Shown: in pieces, positions 15,742 through 24,295 of the stretch
Layout: the number at the start of each line of letters is the position of its first letter
Numbering within the stretch: position 1 is the first letter of the stretch
Program-made: the position numbers and the translations under genes
Notes under the pieces: generated by a model
Databases searched by the model: none
What the model was told of the DNA's origin: nothing
Seen by the model: the letters and a program-made list of their open reading frames with translations, nothing else
Assembly: GCF_019397265.1 (NCBI RefSeq)
Contig: NZ_CP068985.1
Coordinates: forward strand, 4,382,501-4,446,500
Length of the DNA stretch: 64,000 bases
Source of the DNA: Nonomuraea coxensis DSM 45129
GTDB lineage: Bacteria > Actinomycetota > Actinomycetes > Streptosporangiales > Streptosporangiaceae
Direction of reading: 5' to 3'

Positions 15742-17976
15742 ATGTCCCAGGTCGCCGATGACCGGCAGAACGCCGTCGAACTCTCGATCGGCGGCATGAC
15801 CTGCGCCTCGTGCGCCAACCGCATCGAGCGCAAGCTGAACAAGATGGACGGCGTGACCGCGACGGTCAACTACGCCACCGAGAAGGCGAAGGTCACCTTC
15901 CCCGAAGGCATCGACCCCCAGCAGCTCATCAGCGAGGTGGAGAAGGCCGGATACACCGCGGCCCTGCCCGCCCCGCCCAGGACCGAGAGGGAGGGGACAG
16001 CCGGGCAGGAGCCGGAGGACGAGCTGCGGCCCCTGCGTCAGCGCCTCATCACCTCGATCGTGCTGGCCGTGCCGGTGATCGCGATGGCGATGATCCCGCC
16101 GTTGCAGTTCACCAACTGGCAGTGGCTGTCGCTGGTGCTCGCCGCGCCGGTGGTGGTCTACGCCGGCTGGCCGTTCCACAAGGCCGCCTGGACGAACCTG
16201 CGTCACGGCGCCGCGACCATGGACACGCTGATCTCGATCGGCACCATCGCCGCGCTCGGCTGGTCGCTGTGGGCGCTGTTCTTCGGCAGCGCCGGCACGC
16301 CCGGGATGACGCACCCGTTCGCGTTCACCATCGAACGCAGCGACGGCTCCGGCAACATCTACCTGGAGGCCGCCGCCGGCGTCACGGCGTTCATCCTGGC
16401 CGGCCGCTACTTCGAGGCGCGCTCCAAGCGGCGGGCCGGGGCGGCACTGCGCGCGCTCATGGAGCTGGGCGCCAAGGACGTCGAACTGGCCGACGGCCGG
16501 CGCGTCCCGGTGGAGCAGCTCAAGAGCGGTGACCGGTTCGTCGTCCGGCCCGGCGAGAAGATCGCCACCGACGGCGTCGTCGAGGAAGGCGCCTCCGCCG
16601 TCGACGCCTCGATGCTCACCGGCGAATCGGTGCCGGTCGAGGTGCGCCCCGGCGACCCCGTCACCGGCGCCACCGTGAACGCGGGCGGCAGGCTCGTCGT
16701 CCGCACCACCCGGGTCGGCGCCGACACCCAGCTCGCCCAGATGGCCAAGCTGGTCGAGGAGGCCCAGACCGGCAAGGCGCAGGTGCAACGGCTGGCCGAC
16801 CGGATCTCCGGCATCTTCGTCCCGATCGTGATCGCGCTGGCCCTCGGCACGCTCGGCTTCTGGCTGGGCACCGGCGACGGCGTGGGCGCGGCCTTCACCG
16901 CCGCGGTGGCGGTGCTGATCATCGCCTGCCCGTGCGCGCTGGGGCTGGCCACGCCGACCGCCCTGCTGGTCGGCACCGGGAGGGGCGCCCAGCTCGGCAT
17001 CCTCATCAAGGGTCCCGAAGTGCTGGAGTCCACCCGCAGGATCAACACGGTCGTGCTGGACAAGACCGGTACCGTCACCGAGGGCAAGATGACCCTCACC
17101 TCCGTCCACGTGGCCGAAGGCGAGAGTGAAGAGGAGGTGCTGCGCCTGGCCGGCGCACTGGAACACGCCTCCGAGCACCCGATCGCCCAGGCCATCGCCA
17201 AGGGTGCCGCTGCCCGGGTTGGCGAGCTCCCGTCTCCCGAGGACTTCGCCAACGTCGAGGGCCTGGGCGTGCAGGGCATCGTGGACGGGCACGCGGTCCT
17301 GGTCGGCCGCCCCCGCCTGCTGGAGGAGTGGTCCCAGCACCTGCCCGCCGGCCTGGAACGGGACCTGCACGATGCCCAGGCCGCCGGCCGCACCGCCGTG
17401 GCGGTCGGCTGGGACGGCAAGGCTCGCGCCGTGCTGGTGGTGGCCGACGTGGTCAAGCCGACCAGCAAGGAGGCCATCGCCCAGCTCCGGGCTCTCGGCC
17501 TCACCCCGGTGCTGCTGACCGGCGACAACGAGGCCGTCGCCAAGACGGTCGCCGACGAGGTGGGCATCGACGAGGTGATCGCCGAGGTGCTGCCCGCCGA
17601 CAAGGTCGACGTGGTCAAGACGCTGCAGGCCGAGGGCAAGGTCGTGGCCATGGTCGGCGACGGCGTCAACGACGCCGCCGCCCTCGCCCAGGCGGATCTG
17701 GGCCTGGCCATGGGCACCGGCACCGACGCCGCCATCGAAGCCTCCGACCTCACCTTGGTGCGCGGCGACCTGCGGGTGGCGGCCGACGCCATCAGGCTGT
17801 CCCGCCGTACGCTGTCCACGATCAAGGGCAACCTGTTCTGGGCCTTCGCCTACAACGTGGCCGCCCTGCCGCTGGCCGCGCTCGGCCTGCTCAACCCGAT
17901 GATCGCGGGCGCCGCGATGGCGTTCTCCAGCGTCTTCGTGGTCAGCAACAGCCTGCGGCTACGCCGCTTCAAGTAG
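15742..17976 (+). CDS. copA: Cu(+)-exporting P1B-type ATPase CopA
   Basis: The 744-residue pump has an N-terminal HMA domain (GGMTCASC, cysteines 21 and 24). It has the membrane motif CPC at 396-398 in IIACPCALGLATP, the phosphorylation site DKTGT from Asp440, the actuator TGES, the nucleotide-binding HP in SEHPIAQA, and the hinge GDGVNDA. This is the P1B-1 copper(I) exporter pattern, using ATP to move copper out across the plasma membrane. GAAGGAG sets the ATG at 15742 rather than the GTG three bases earlier. It is the last metal gene of the csoR operon. About 290 bp of non-coding DNA follows. Confidence 0.95.
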   Translation: MSQVADDRQNAVELSIGGMTCASCANRIERKLNKMDGVTATVNYATEKAKVTFPEGIDPQQLISEVEKAGYTAALPAPPRTEREGTAGQEPEDELRPLRQRLITSIVLAVPVIAMAMIPPLQFTNWQWLSLVLAAPVVVYAGWPFHKAAWTNLRHGAATMDTLISIGTIAALGWSLWALFFGSAGTPGMTHPFAFTIERSDGSGNIYLEAAAGVTAFILAGRYFEARSKRRAGAALRALMELGAKDVELADGRRVPVEQLKSGDRFVVRPGEKIATDGVVEEGASAVDASMLTGESVPVEVRPGDPVTGATVNAGGRLVVRTTRVGADTQLAQMAKLVEEAQTGKAQVQRLADRISGIFVPIVIALALGTLGFWLGTGDGVGAAFTAAVAVLIIACPCALGLATPTALLVGTGRGAQLGILIKGPEVLESTRRINTVVLDKTGTVTEGKMTLTSVHVAEGESEEEVLRLAGALEHASEHPIAQAIAKGAAARVGELPSPEDFANVEGLGVQGIVDGHAVLVGRPRLLEEWSQHLPAGLERDLHDAQAAGRTAVAVGWDGKARAVLVVADVVKPTSKEAIAQLRALGLTPVLLTGDNEAVAKTVADEVGIDEVIAEVLPADKVDVVKTLQAEGKVVAMVGDGVNDAAALAQADLGLAMGTGTDAAIEASDLTLVRGDLRVAADAIRLSRRTLSTIKGNLFWAFAYNVAALPLAALGLLNPMIAGAAMAFSSVFVVSNSLRLRRFK

Positions 17977-18189
17977 AACCTCGGTGCTGGATCGGCCGCG
18001 CGGCTTGCCGACCACCTGATCGAGGGTCCTGCTTCGAGCACCTTTTCATCGGGCCGTCCGGGTGAACCCCACGATGGCAAGGGAAGGGGACGGGTGTGCG
18101 CGGGGATGGCCGCCGGCGGTGGGGCCCGGGTGAGGCCTGCGTTCCGCTGACGACTGTGCACGGCCAAGATCATGGCCCGCGGGCCGATC

Positions 18190-18205
18190 AGGGTCGAAGG
18201 GCCCT
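18190..18205. promoter_or_regulatory. candidate DevR/DosR/OsdR-like box
   Basis: AGGGTCGAAGGGCCCT fits GGGNC-N4-GNCCC, the form known for DosR/DevR and the Streptomyces OsdR regulator of dormancy and redox genes. It lies 66 bp before the SHOCT gene. A similar dyad sits between the DUF1876 and DUF1918 genes at 44413. The rest of 17977-18270 holds no gene. Confidence 0.45.
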
Positions 18206-18270
18206 ATCACTGTTCCTGGCCGGCATGGACTGTGGAGAAGAGGAAGCCTCCTGAGGAGGTGGGGAGAGTG

Positions 18271-18531
18271 ATGTACGGCGATGGCGGCGGCTGGATCTGG
18301 GTGATCTTCATGTCGTTGCTGTGGATCGTGTTGATCGGCCTCGTCGTGTGGGCGGTGATCCGCCTCACGCAAGGCGGGTCGTCCGGCGGCCGCTACGGCG
18401 GGCACCCCCGCGAGCACGGGGAGAGCCCGGAGGAGATTCTCGACCGTCGCTACGCCTCCGGCGAGATCGACGCCGAGACCTATACCGAGGCCCGCGAACG
18501 CCTGGCCGCCCACCGCCCGAGGGCCCGGTGA
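18271..18531 (+). CDS. small SHOCT-domain membrane protein
   Basis: The 86-residue protein has one strong membrane helix (WIWVIFMSLLWIVLIGLVVWAV), a Gly/Arg-rich linker and a C-terminal SHOCT motif (SPEEILDRRYASGEIDAETYTEARERL). SHOCT is a short helical oligomerisation motif. Proteins of this layout are common next to actinobacterial heavy-metal genes, but their role is unknown. GAGGAGG precedes a GTG-ATG pair, and the ATG at 18271 is used. A DevR-like box lies upstream. It is convergent with the second metal ATPase. Confidence 0.85.
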   Translation: MYGDGGGWIWVIFMSLLWIVLIGLVVWAVIRLTQGGSSGGRYGGHPREHGESPEEILDRRYASGEIDAETYTEARERLAAHRPRAR

Positions 18532-18569
18532 ACGGACTCCGTGGCGGCCCGGTACAGGGGTGATGGGTG

Positions 18570-18611
18570 CGGCATCGGGCGAGCGGCGTGCGCGCCGCCT
18601 GCCTGATGCCG
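18570..18611. terminator. imperfect hairpin between convergent genes
   Basis: CGGCATC and GATGCCG arms enclose inner GC-rich pairs (GCGGCG/CGCCGC). It lies between the SHOCT gene and the convergent P-type ATPase gene. Confidence 0.5.
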
Positions 18612-18665
18612 GCCGCGCCGCGAGCCGCCACGCGCCGCCTCGTCGCGGTCATCCTGGCCGGGTGC

Positions 18666-21029
18666 TCACCGGGAGGGCAGCCGCAAGCCCTTCAGAGCGA
18701 GGGCGTTGACGGCGACGATCACGCTTGATCCCGACATGGACAGCGCCGCGATCTCGGGACGGAGCACGAGCCCGAACGCCGGCTCGAACACCCCGGCGGC
18801 GATGGGCAGCGCGAGCGTGTTGTAGCCGATGGCCCAGCCCAGGTTCTGCCGCATCTTGCGCAACGTGCCCCGGCCGATCCGCAGCGCCGTGGGAACGTCC
18901 AGCGGATCGGAGCGCATCAGCACCACGTCGGCCGTCTCGATGGCCACGTCGGTGCCGGCGCCGATGGCGATGCCCAGGTCGGCCTGGGCCAGCGCCGGGG
19001 CGTCGTTGACGCCGTCGCCCACCATGGCGACCTTACGGCCGCCGGCCTGGAGTTCGGCCACCTTGGACGCCTTGTCCCGCGGCAGGACCTCGGCGATGAC
19101 GGTGTCGATGCCGAGCTGCCCGGCGATGCGTTCGGCGGTCGCGGTGTTGTCGCCCGTGAGCATCACCACCTCGACCCCCAGCTCGTGCAGCGCCTTCACC
19201 GCCGCGGCGGAGGTCTCACGGGCCGCGTCCGCGACGCCGAGGACTCCGGCGGCCCTGCCGTCGACGGCGACCATGACAGCGGTCCGGCCGCCCTCGGCCA
19301 GTTCCTGCCGCCGGCCCGCCATCGCCCCGAGCGCGACGCCTTCGCGCTCCAGCAGCCGCCGGTTCCCGACCACCACCTTGTGCCCGTCCACCTCCGCGAC
19401 GGCGCCATGGCCGGGAACGTTCTCGAAACGCCCGGCCCGGGCCGGGGCCACGCCCGACGCGCCGGCATGCCGGACGATGGCCTCGGCCAGCGGGTGCTCC
19501 GACTCCCGCTCCACGGCGGCGACCAGCCGCAGGAACTCCTCATCCGTCAGCGTGTCATCGACCACCACATCGGTGACCTCCGGCTCGCCTCTGGTCAGGG
19601 TGCCGGTCTTGTCCATGACCACGACCTGGATGCGAGCCGAGGTCTCCAGCGCCATCGCGTTCTTGAACAGCACGCCCCGCTTGGCCCCCAGGCCCGTGCC
19701 CACCATGATCGCCGTGGGCGTCGCCAGGCCGAGCGCGTCCGGGCAGGTGATGACGACGACCGTGATCGCGAAGAGGATCGCGACGCTGAACGGCTGACCG
19801 GCCAGGAGCAGCCAGACGACGAAGGTGAGACCGCCCCCGATCAGCGCGACGAGGACGAGCCAGAACGCCGCCCGGTCGGCCAGCCGCTGTCCCGGCGCCT
19901 TGGAGTTCTGCGCCTGCTGGACGAGCCGCACGATCTGCGCCAGGGCGGTGTCCGAGCCGACCTTGGTCGCGCGTACCCGCAGCGTGCCGTTGCGGTTGAT
20001 GGTGGCGCCGATGACGGCCGAACCCCGCTCCTTGTGCACCGGCAGGCTCTCGCCGGTGACCATCGACTCGTCGACCTCGCTCTGGCCCTCCTCCACGGCG
20101 CCGTCCACCGGGATCTTCGAGCCCGGCCGCACCAGCAGCAGGTCACCGGCCACGACGTCGGCGGTCGGGACCTCGACCGGTTCGCCGTCGCGGATCACGG
20201 TGGCCTTGGGCGGCGCGAGATCGAGCAGCGCGCGGATGGCGTCGTTGGCGCCGCCCCTGGCACGCATCTCGAACCAGTGTCCGAGCAGCACGAAAGTGGC
20301 CAGCACCGTGGCGGCCTCGTAGAACACCTCGCCGCCGCCGGTGAGGGTGACGACCAGGGAGTACAACCAGCCGGCGCCCACGGCCACCGCGACGAGCACC
20401 ATCATGTCGAGCGTGCGGGCCCGGAGCGCGCGTACGGCGCCGTCGAAGAAGATCCAGCACGAATAGAAGATCACCGGCAGGCTGAGCAGCAGGGCCCAGA
20501 CGTCCTGGCGCAGGCCGAACGGCACGGGCAGACGCAGCCCGAAGACCTCGGTGCCGATCGGCGACCACAACACGATCGGGACGGAGAAGAACGCGGCCAC
20601 CAGGAAGCGGTTGCGCATGTCGGCCACCATCGAGGCCATCGACATCCCGGCATGGCCGTCATGTTCCATGACCTCGGGCGGTGCGGCGGCTTCCCCGGCC
20701 TGCGGCCCGGGGCCGGCCGCCCTCGCGACTGACGGACCGGGCTCGGCCAGCGGGTCACAGATGTGCGAGGGCACCGACTGCCCGGCGCAGTGGTAGCCGC
20801 ATTCGACGACCCACGTCCGGAGCTCGGCGACCGAGGTGCGGCGCGGGTCGAAGCTCACGGTCGCCGTCTGGCCGACGGGGTTGGCCTCGACGTGGAGCAC
20901 GCCGGGCCGCCGGCCGAGGACCGACACGACGACGTTCTGCTCGGAGGCCCAGTGCGGCCCGCTGACGTCCAGGATCGCCGTGCTGACCTCTCCGGCATCG
21001 CCATGGCGTGCGGGGACGGTGTCGCTCAT
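18666..21029 (-). CDS. heavy-metal P1B-type ATPase with CPD motif
   Basis: The 787-residue pump has the DKTGT phosphorylation site (Asp473), TGES, SEHPLAEA and GDGVNDAPAL. The sixth-helix metal motif reads CPD (429-431, TCPDALGLATP) instead of CPC, CPH or SPC, so the metal is uncertain. The N-terminal HMA-like domain (residues 15-80) has lost its CxxC. The linker MEHDGHAGMSMASM is His/Met-rich, as in CopB-type pumps. The ATG at 21029 with GGAGGAGAG upstream is chosen; the frame is open to 21098. A TetR gene lies 66 bp upstream on the same strand, so they may share a transcript. Confidence 0.9.
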   Translation of the reverse strand: MSDTVPARHGDAGEVSTAILDVSGPHWASEQNVVVSVLGRRPGVLHVEANPVGQTATVSFDPRRTSVAELRTWVVECGYHCAGQSVPSHICDPLAEPGPSVARAAGPGPQAGEAAAPPEVMEHDGHAGMSMASMVADMRNRFLVAAFFSVPIVLWSPIGTEVFGLRLPVPFGLRQDVWALLLSLPVIFYSCWIFFDGAVRALRARTLDMMVLVAVAVGAGWLYSLVVTLTGGGEVFYEAATVLATFVLLGHWFEMRARGGANDAIRALLDLAPPKATVIRDGEPVEVPTADVVAGDLLLVRPGSKIPVDGAVEEGQSEVDESMVTGESLPVHKERGSAVIGATINRNGTLRVRATKVGSDTALAQIVRLVQQAQNSKAPGQRLADRAAFWLVLVALIGGGLTFVVWLLLAGQPFSVAILFAITVVVITCPDALGLATPTAIMVGTGLGAKRGVLFKNAMALETSARIQVVVMDKTGTLTRGEPEVTDVVVDDTLTDEEFLRLVAAVERESEHPLAEAIVRHAGASGVAPARAGRFENVPGHGAVAEVDGHKVVVGNRRLLEREGVALGAMAGRRQELAEGGRTAVMVAVDGRAAGVLGVADAARETSAAAVKALHELGVEVVMLTGDNTATAERIAGQLGIDTVIAEVLPRDKASKVAELQAGGRKVAMVGDGVNDAPALAQADLGIAIGAGTDVAIETADVVLMRSDPLDVPTALRIGRGTLRKMRQNLGWAIGYNTLALPIAAGVFEPAFGLVLRPEIAALSMSGSSVIVAVNALALKGLRLPSR

Positions 21030-21094
21030 GGCCCTCTCCTCCCCGGCTGAACGCCTGCCACACGATCTTGGATCGCGGAGAGGGTGGTGGCCGG

Positions 21095-21793
21095 TCACGT
21101 GCCGACCTCACCCGGACCGTCGTGGGGGCGGGGCAGGGTGGTGAGCATGCCGACGAGGGCGTCGAAGGCCCAGCCCCGCCAGCGCGCATGACTCCAGCCA
21201 CGGCGGTGGACCAGCAGGTTGTACGTCTCGGGGGACAGGATCGTCAGCGCGACGTCGGCCGCGAGCTCGCACGTGAGCCCGTCGCGCAGCGGCGTCTTGC
21301 GGGCCAGCGCTTCGGCGAAGACGCGTAGCACGGTGAGGCGTTGCCGGACGTTCGTGTTCCAGACCTCGGCGAGGTCGGGATCGGTGGTGGCGGCGCCGCG
21401 CACGACGTCCAGGAGAGGGGCGGCACGCAAGTAGATCTCTCCGGCGCCGGCCACCTGGCGGCGGAGCTGCCCCAGCGGGTCCGGGTCGGCGATCGCGTCC
21501 CGCGCCCAGGGGCGTTCGAGGGTGGGCACCGGCTCGTCGTCGCCCGCGACGCACAGATCCAGAGCCGCGGTGAGGATGCCCCGCTTGGTGCCGAAGGCGT
21601 AGTAGACGGTCTGCTCGCCCACGCCCGCACCGGCTGCGACGGCATTGACGCTCGTGCTCGTGTAGCCGTTCGCGACGAACAGTTCGGTGGCCGCCGCGAG
21701 GATGCGGGCGCGGGTTGACCTGGCCCGCGCCGTCCGCCCGTCCTCCTTGGGAGTACGGCCGCCGCCGTGTCGTCGTGATGGTGGTGCGCTCAC
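21095..21793 (-). CDS. TetR-family transcriptional regulator
   Basis: The 232-residue protein has an N-terminal TetR helix-turn-helix (ILAAATELFVANGYTSTSV, then GVGEQTVYYAFGTKRGIL) and a helical ligand domain with no recognised signature. The GTG at 21793 lacks a ribosome site and may be leaderless. It is divergent from the saccharopine-dehydrogenase-like gene, and a 24-bp dyad lies 16 bp from its start. It probably represses itself and that neighbour. A link to the metal ATPase downstream is possible but not shown. Confidence 0.88.
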   Translation of the reverse strand: MSAPPSRRHGGGRTPKEDGRTARARSTRARILAAATELFVANGYTSTSVNAVAAGAGVGEQTVYYAFGTKRGILTAALDLCVAGDDEPVPTLERPWARDAIADPDPLGQLRRQVAGAGEIYLRAAPLLDVVRGAATTDPDLAEVWNTNVRQRLTVLRVFAEALARKTPLRDGLTCELAADVALTILSPETYNLLVHRRGWSHARWRGWAFDALVGMLTTLPRPHDGPGEVGT

Positions 21794-21809
21794 GACTTGA
21801 CTATAGCGT

Positions 21810-21833
21810 CACTACGAAAACATTCTTGTAGTG
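21810..21833. promoter_or_regulatory. candidate TetR operator
   Basis: CACTAC-N12-GTAGTG forms a near-perfect dyad (CACTACGAA then CTTGTAGTG). A second half-like copy, TGACTACGAAAA, follows at 21834. The site lies between the TetR start and the divergent oxidoreductase gene. Confidence 0.6.
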
Positions 21834-21874
21834 TGACTACGAAAATTGTGGCGGAGAAGGGAAGGGGCCCGTCG

Positions 21875-22852
21875 ATGAGCACCGTTCTCATCCTCGGCGG
21901 ATACGGTGCGGTCGGCCGCGAGGCCGCCCTGGCCCTGGCGGGACGTCCCGGCACGAACGTGATCGTCGCCGGGCGCAATCCGGACCGGGCCCGGCCGATC
22001 GCCGGTGTGACGTCGGTTCGCGTGGACGCCGCCGACCCCGCTGACCTGACCAGGTCGCTGGAGGGCGTCACGACGGTGCTCATGTGCGCCGAGATCGGCA
22101 ACGCCGTCGTCGCCCGCACCTGCCTGGAGCGCGGCATCGGCTATGTCGACGTGTCGGCCTCCCCTGACGTGCTGGCCGCGATCGAGGAGCTGGACGGTCT
22201 CGCCGCGGCGCACGGCGCGACCGCCGCCCTCAGCGTCGGTCTCGTTCCCGGCGTCAGCAACCTGCTGGCACGCGTGGTCGCCGAGCGGTCGCCGGAGAGC
22301 GGGACGCGCATCGGCGTGCTGCTCGGTTCGGGGGAGCAGCACGGCTCGGCGGCGATCGCCTGGACGCTGGACGGGCTGGGCGTGCTCGAAGGCTCGTGGC
22401 CGATGGACTTCCCCGAGCCGTACGGTGCTCGTACCGTGCACCGCTTCCCCTTCTCCGACCAGTACACGCTGCCCCGGACGATCGGTGTGCCGTCCGCCCG
22501 CACGGGTCTGTGCCTGGACTCCCGCCTGTTCACCACGCTGCTGGCCGCCGCCCGGCGGCCCGCCGTCGCGCGGCTGCTGCGCCGTCCCCGGGTTCGGGAG
22601 CTGCTGCTCAGGGCGCTGGCGAACATTCACATCGGAAGCGACGGTTTCGCCGTGACGGTCAGCGCCGGCGCGGCTCAGGTGTCCTTCAGCGGGCACTCGC
22701 AGAGTCGCGCGACCGGTCGCGTGGCCGCGCTGCTCGTCCGCCACCTGCCGGGGCTGCCGGCCGGCGTGCGGCACATCGAGCAACTGGTGGACCCGATCGC
22801 CTTCCTGACCGGACTGGCCGCCGACGGGTTCGTCCTCGACGTCGATGGCTGA
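21875..22852 (+). CDS. saccharopine-dehydrogenase-like NAD(P)-binding protein
   Basis: The 325-residue protein starts with a Rossmann loop LILGGYGAVGREAALAL and follows with VDAADPADLTRSLEG and GYVDVSASPDVLAAI. This matches the saccharopine dehydrogenase/homospermidine synthase-like superfamily. Actinobacteria have many such reductases of unknown substrate. The ATG at 21875 follows GAAGGGG. The open frame from 21797 crosses the operator and is not expected to be translated. The divergent TetR gene and the dyad between them suggest ligand-controlled expression. Confidence 0.78.
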   Translation: MSTVLILGGYGAVGREAALALAGRPGTNVIVAGRNPDRARPIAGVTSVRVDAADPADLTRSLEGVTTVLMCAEIGNAVVARTCLERGIGYVDVSASPDVLAAIEELDGLAAAHGATAALSVGLVPGVSNLLARVVAERSPESGTRIGVLLGSGEQHGSAAIAWTLDGLGVLEGSWPMDFPEPYGARTVHRFPFSDQYTLPRTIGVPSARTGLCLDSRLFTTLLAAARRPAVARLLRRPRVRELLLRALANIHIGSDGFAVTVSAGAAQVSFSGHSQSRATGRVAALLVRHLPGLPAGVRHIEQLVDPIAFLTGLAADGFVLDVDG

Positions 22853-22884
22853 GCCGCGCGGGAGGCGGTCCCGTCGCTCGTTGG

Positions 22885-23769
22885 TCAGCCGGGGTCGAGC
22901 CAGCCGAGTCGTGCCGCCCGTACGCCTGCCTGGAACCGGCTGCTCGCTCCCAGCACCGCCGTCAGCTCGCCGACGAGACGGATGATGGTCCGCGTCGAAA
23001 CGCCCATGCTGCGCGCGATGGCGGAGTCCTTCGCGCCCGCTGCCAGCATGCGGAGAACCGCGAGTTGCTGCTCGGTGAGCGAGACGGCATCAGCTGACCG
23101 TGGCACGTCCTCGGGCTCGGAGGCCGTCGTCCAGCAGTAGTCGTAGATCGCCGCCAGGGATTTCACCACGGTGCCGCCGCGAATCAGCACGGCGCCGGCC
23201 TGCAGGGACTCTGGATCGGCCTGTACGACGGCGACGTGACGGTCGTAGATGAGCATGCGCGTAGGGATCACGGGGGTGACCCGCACCTCGATGCCGCGCT
23301 TCTGTCATTCACCCGTGAATTCGCGGATCAGCGGGTTGGACATGGCGATCTGCGCGTGCAGGGCGCGCAGCCGTAGCCTGTTCGGCCAGCTCGTCAATGC
23401 GCTCGGACAGCTGCTCGCGGTGGTCGGGCCAGGGAAGAACTTGACATGCGCGTGGCTGTCCGCCGGCCCGGACAGGCCCAGGTAGTGCTTGGCCAGCGAA
23501 GCCGTCTTCACGTGCTGCTCCACCAGCCTGTCGAGCAGCCGATGGCTGCTCTGCAGGCTCCGGTTGAGCGCGGTGGTGACGTCGGCGGCGGTCTGCGTCT
23601 CAGGATTCAGCAGCTGGAGCCGGACGAGCTGGGAACGAGCCCGGTCGATGTCCGCCGCCGCCAGGCGCATCTGCTCGGCGGCCTCGGGCAACGACTCCCC
23701 TCGCTGGCGTATGCGGGCGTACAAGGAGCGCGCCACAGTGTCATCCGCGGCGAACGGTCTCTCGTCCAC
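22885..23769 (-). pseudogene. broken LuxR-type regulator (frameshift pair plus in-frame stop)
   Basis: The N-terminal part (GTG at 23769, VDERPFAADDTVARSLY) carries a TrmB-like sensor half. The C-terminal part (22885-23286) ends with a LuxR helix-turn-helix, LTEQQLAVLRMLAAGAKDSAIARSMGVSTRTI in two blocks. They are in the same frame but separated by a TGA at 23305-23307. Between about 23375 and 23430 the expected family sequence DHREQLSERIDELAEQA appears only in a neighbouring frame, showing two compensating frameshifts. The reader would expect one intact regulator of about 295 residues. It is therefore a pseudogene unless these are sequence errors. Confidence 0.75.
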
Positions 23770-23909
23770 CGAACCTCTTTCCTCTCGCTGGCTCAACGCT
23801 GAACAGTGACATATCCGGCTCTTTGGAGCAAAGGTTCCGGTTTCCGCCATGTCGTGATTCGGAAGTGTCTGATACCTCCACGCCGGCCTTTTGTGCAGCA
23901 CGATCTGTT

Positions 23910-23940
23910 CTGCTTCGCGGCGGTACCCGCCGCGAAGCAG
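23910..23940 (+). promoter_or_regulatory. perfect 14-bp hairpin abutting a ribosome site
   Basis: CTGCTTCGCGGCGG, the loop TAC, and the exact complement end one base before AAGGAGG of the HMA gene. It could be a translational control element, an mRNA-stabilising 5' stem, or a dyad operator. Confidence 0.6.
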
Positions 23941-23953
23941 AAGGAGGTGTCCC

Positions 23954-24175
23954 TTGATCACCGTTGCCTACAGCCTCGTCGCCTATCGCATCACCGGCCT
24001 GTCCCCGGAGACATGCGATCACTGCCTGGCCGCCATCAAGTCGGAGCTCATCCAGGTGCCGGGAATCGTCGGCGTGGAGGTCGATCCGGCTGAGGGGCGG
24101 GTCGGCATCCTGACCGATGGCCCTGTCCGCGAGGAGCAGGTCCACGCGGCCGTGGAAGCGGCCGGGTGGACCTGA
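23954..24175 (+). CDS. HMA-domain metal-binding protein (CopZ-like, variant motif)
   Basis: The 73-residue single-domain protein has the ferredoxin-like pattern of heavy-metal-associated domains. The metal loop is GLSPETCDHC rather than GMTCxxC, which lengthens the loop by two residues but keeps CxxC. AGGAGG lies six bases before a TTG at 23954, the best start. The gene is preceded by a perfect hairpin and followed after 9 bp by a tiny frame. It may be a chaperone for the CPD ATPase or for another metal. Confidence 0.8.
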   Translation: MITVAYSLVAYRITGLSPETCDHCLAAIKSELIQVPGIVGVEVDPAEGRVGILTDGPVREEQVHAAVEAAGWT

Positions 24176-24184
24176 CATCGCGCC

Positions 24185-24295
24185 ATGACCACGGCATACG
24201 ACAACGCATTCTTTGACGCCGATTCCATCAGGCAGGCCATCGTCGAGTTCCTCGCCTCCGTGCCGGGGTCACGTGCGCCCCGGTCGGCAGTGTGA
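24185..24295 (+). CDS. 36-residue hypothetical peptide, possibly a remnant
   Basis: The frame begins MTTAYDNAFFDADSIRQ, contains AIVEFLASVPG, and stops directly against the stop of the GNAT gene on the other strand. There is no clear ribosome site. The first 26 residues look protein-like while the last ten are arginine/proline-rich. It may be the N-terminal piece of a longer protein truncated by the neighbouring gene. I do not recognise it. Confidence 0.3.
   Translation: MTTAYDNAFFDADSIRQAIVEFLASVPGSRAPRSAV

Noticed and set aside
14725..17370. 881-codon minus-strand open frame across the copper operon
   Set aside because: It is antisense to copZ, the secreted protein and copA, has no domain-like sequence and reflects GC-rich third positions.
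23290..23310. TGA in the broken LuxR gene as a selenocysteine codon
   Set aside because: No selenocysteine insertion structure or sel genes are visible, and nearby compensating frameshifts point to decay or errors.
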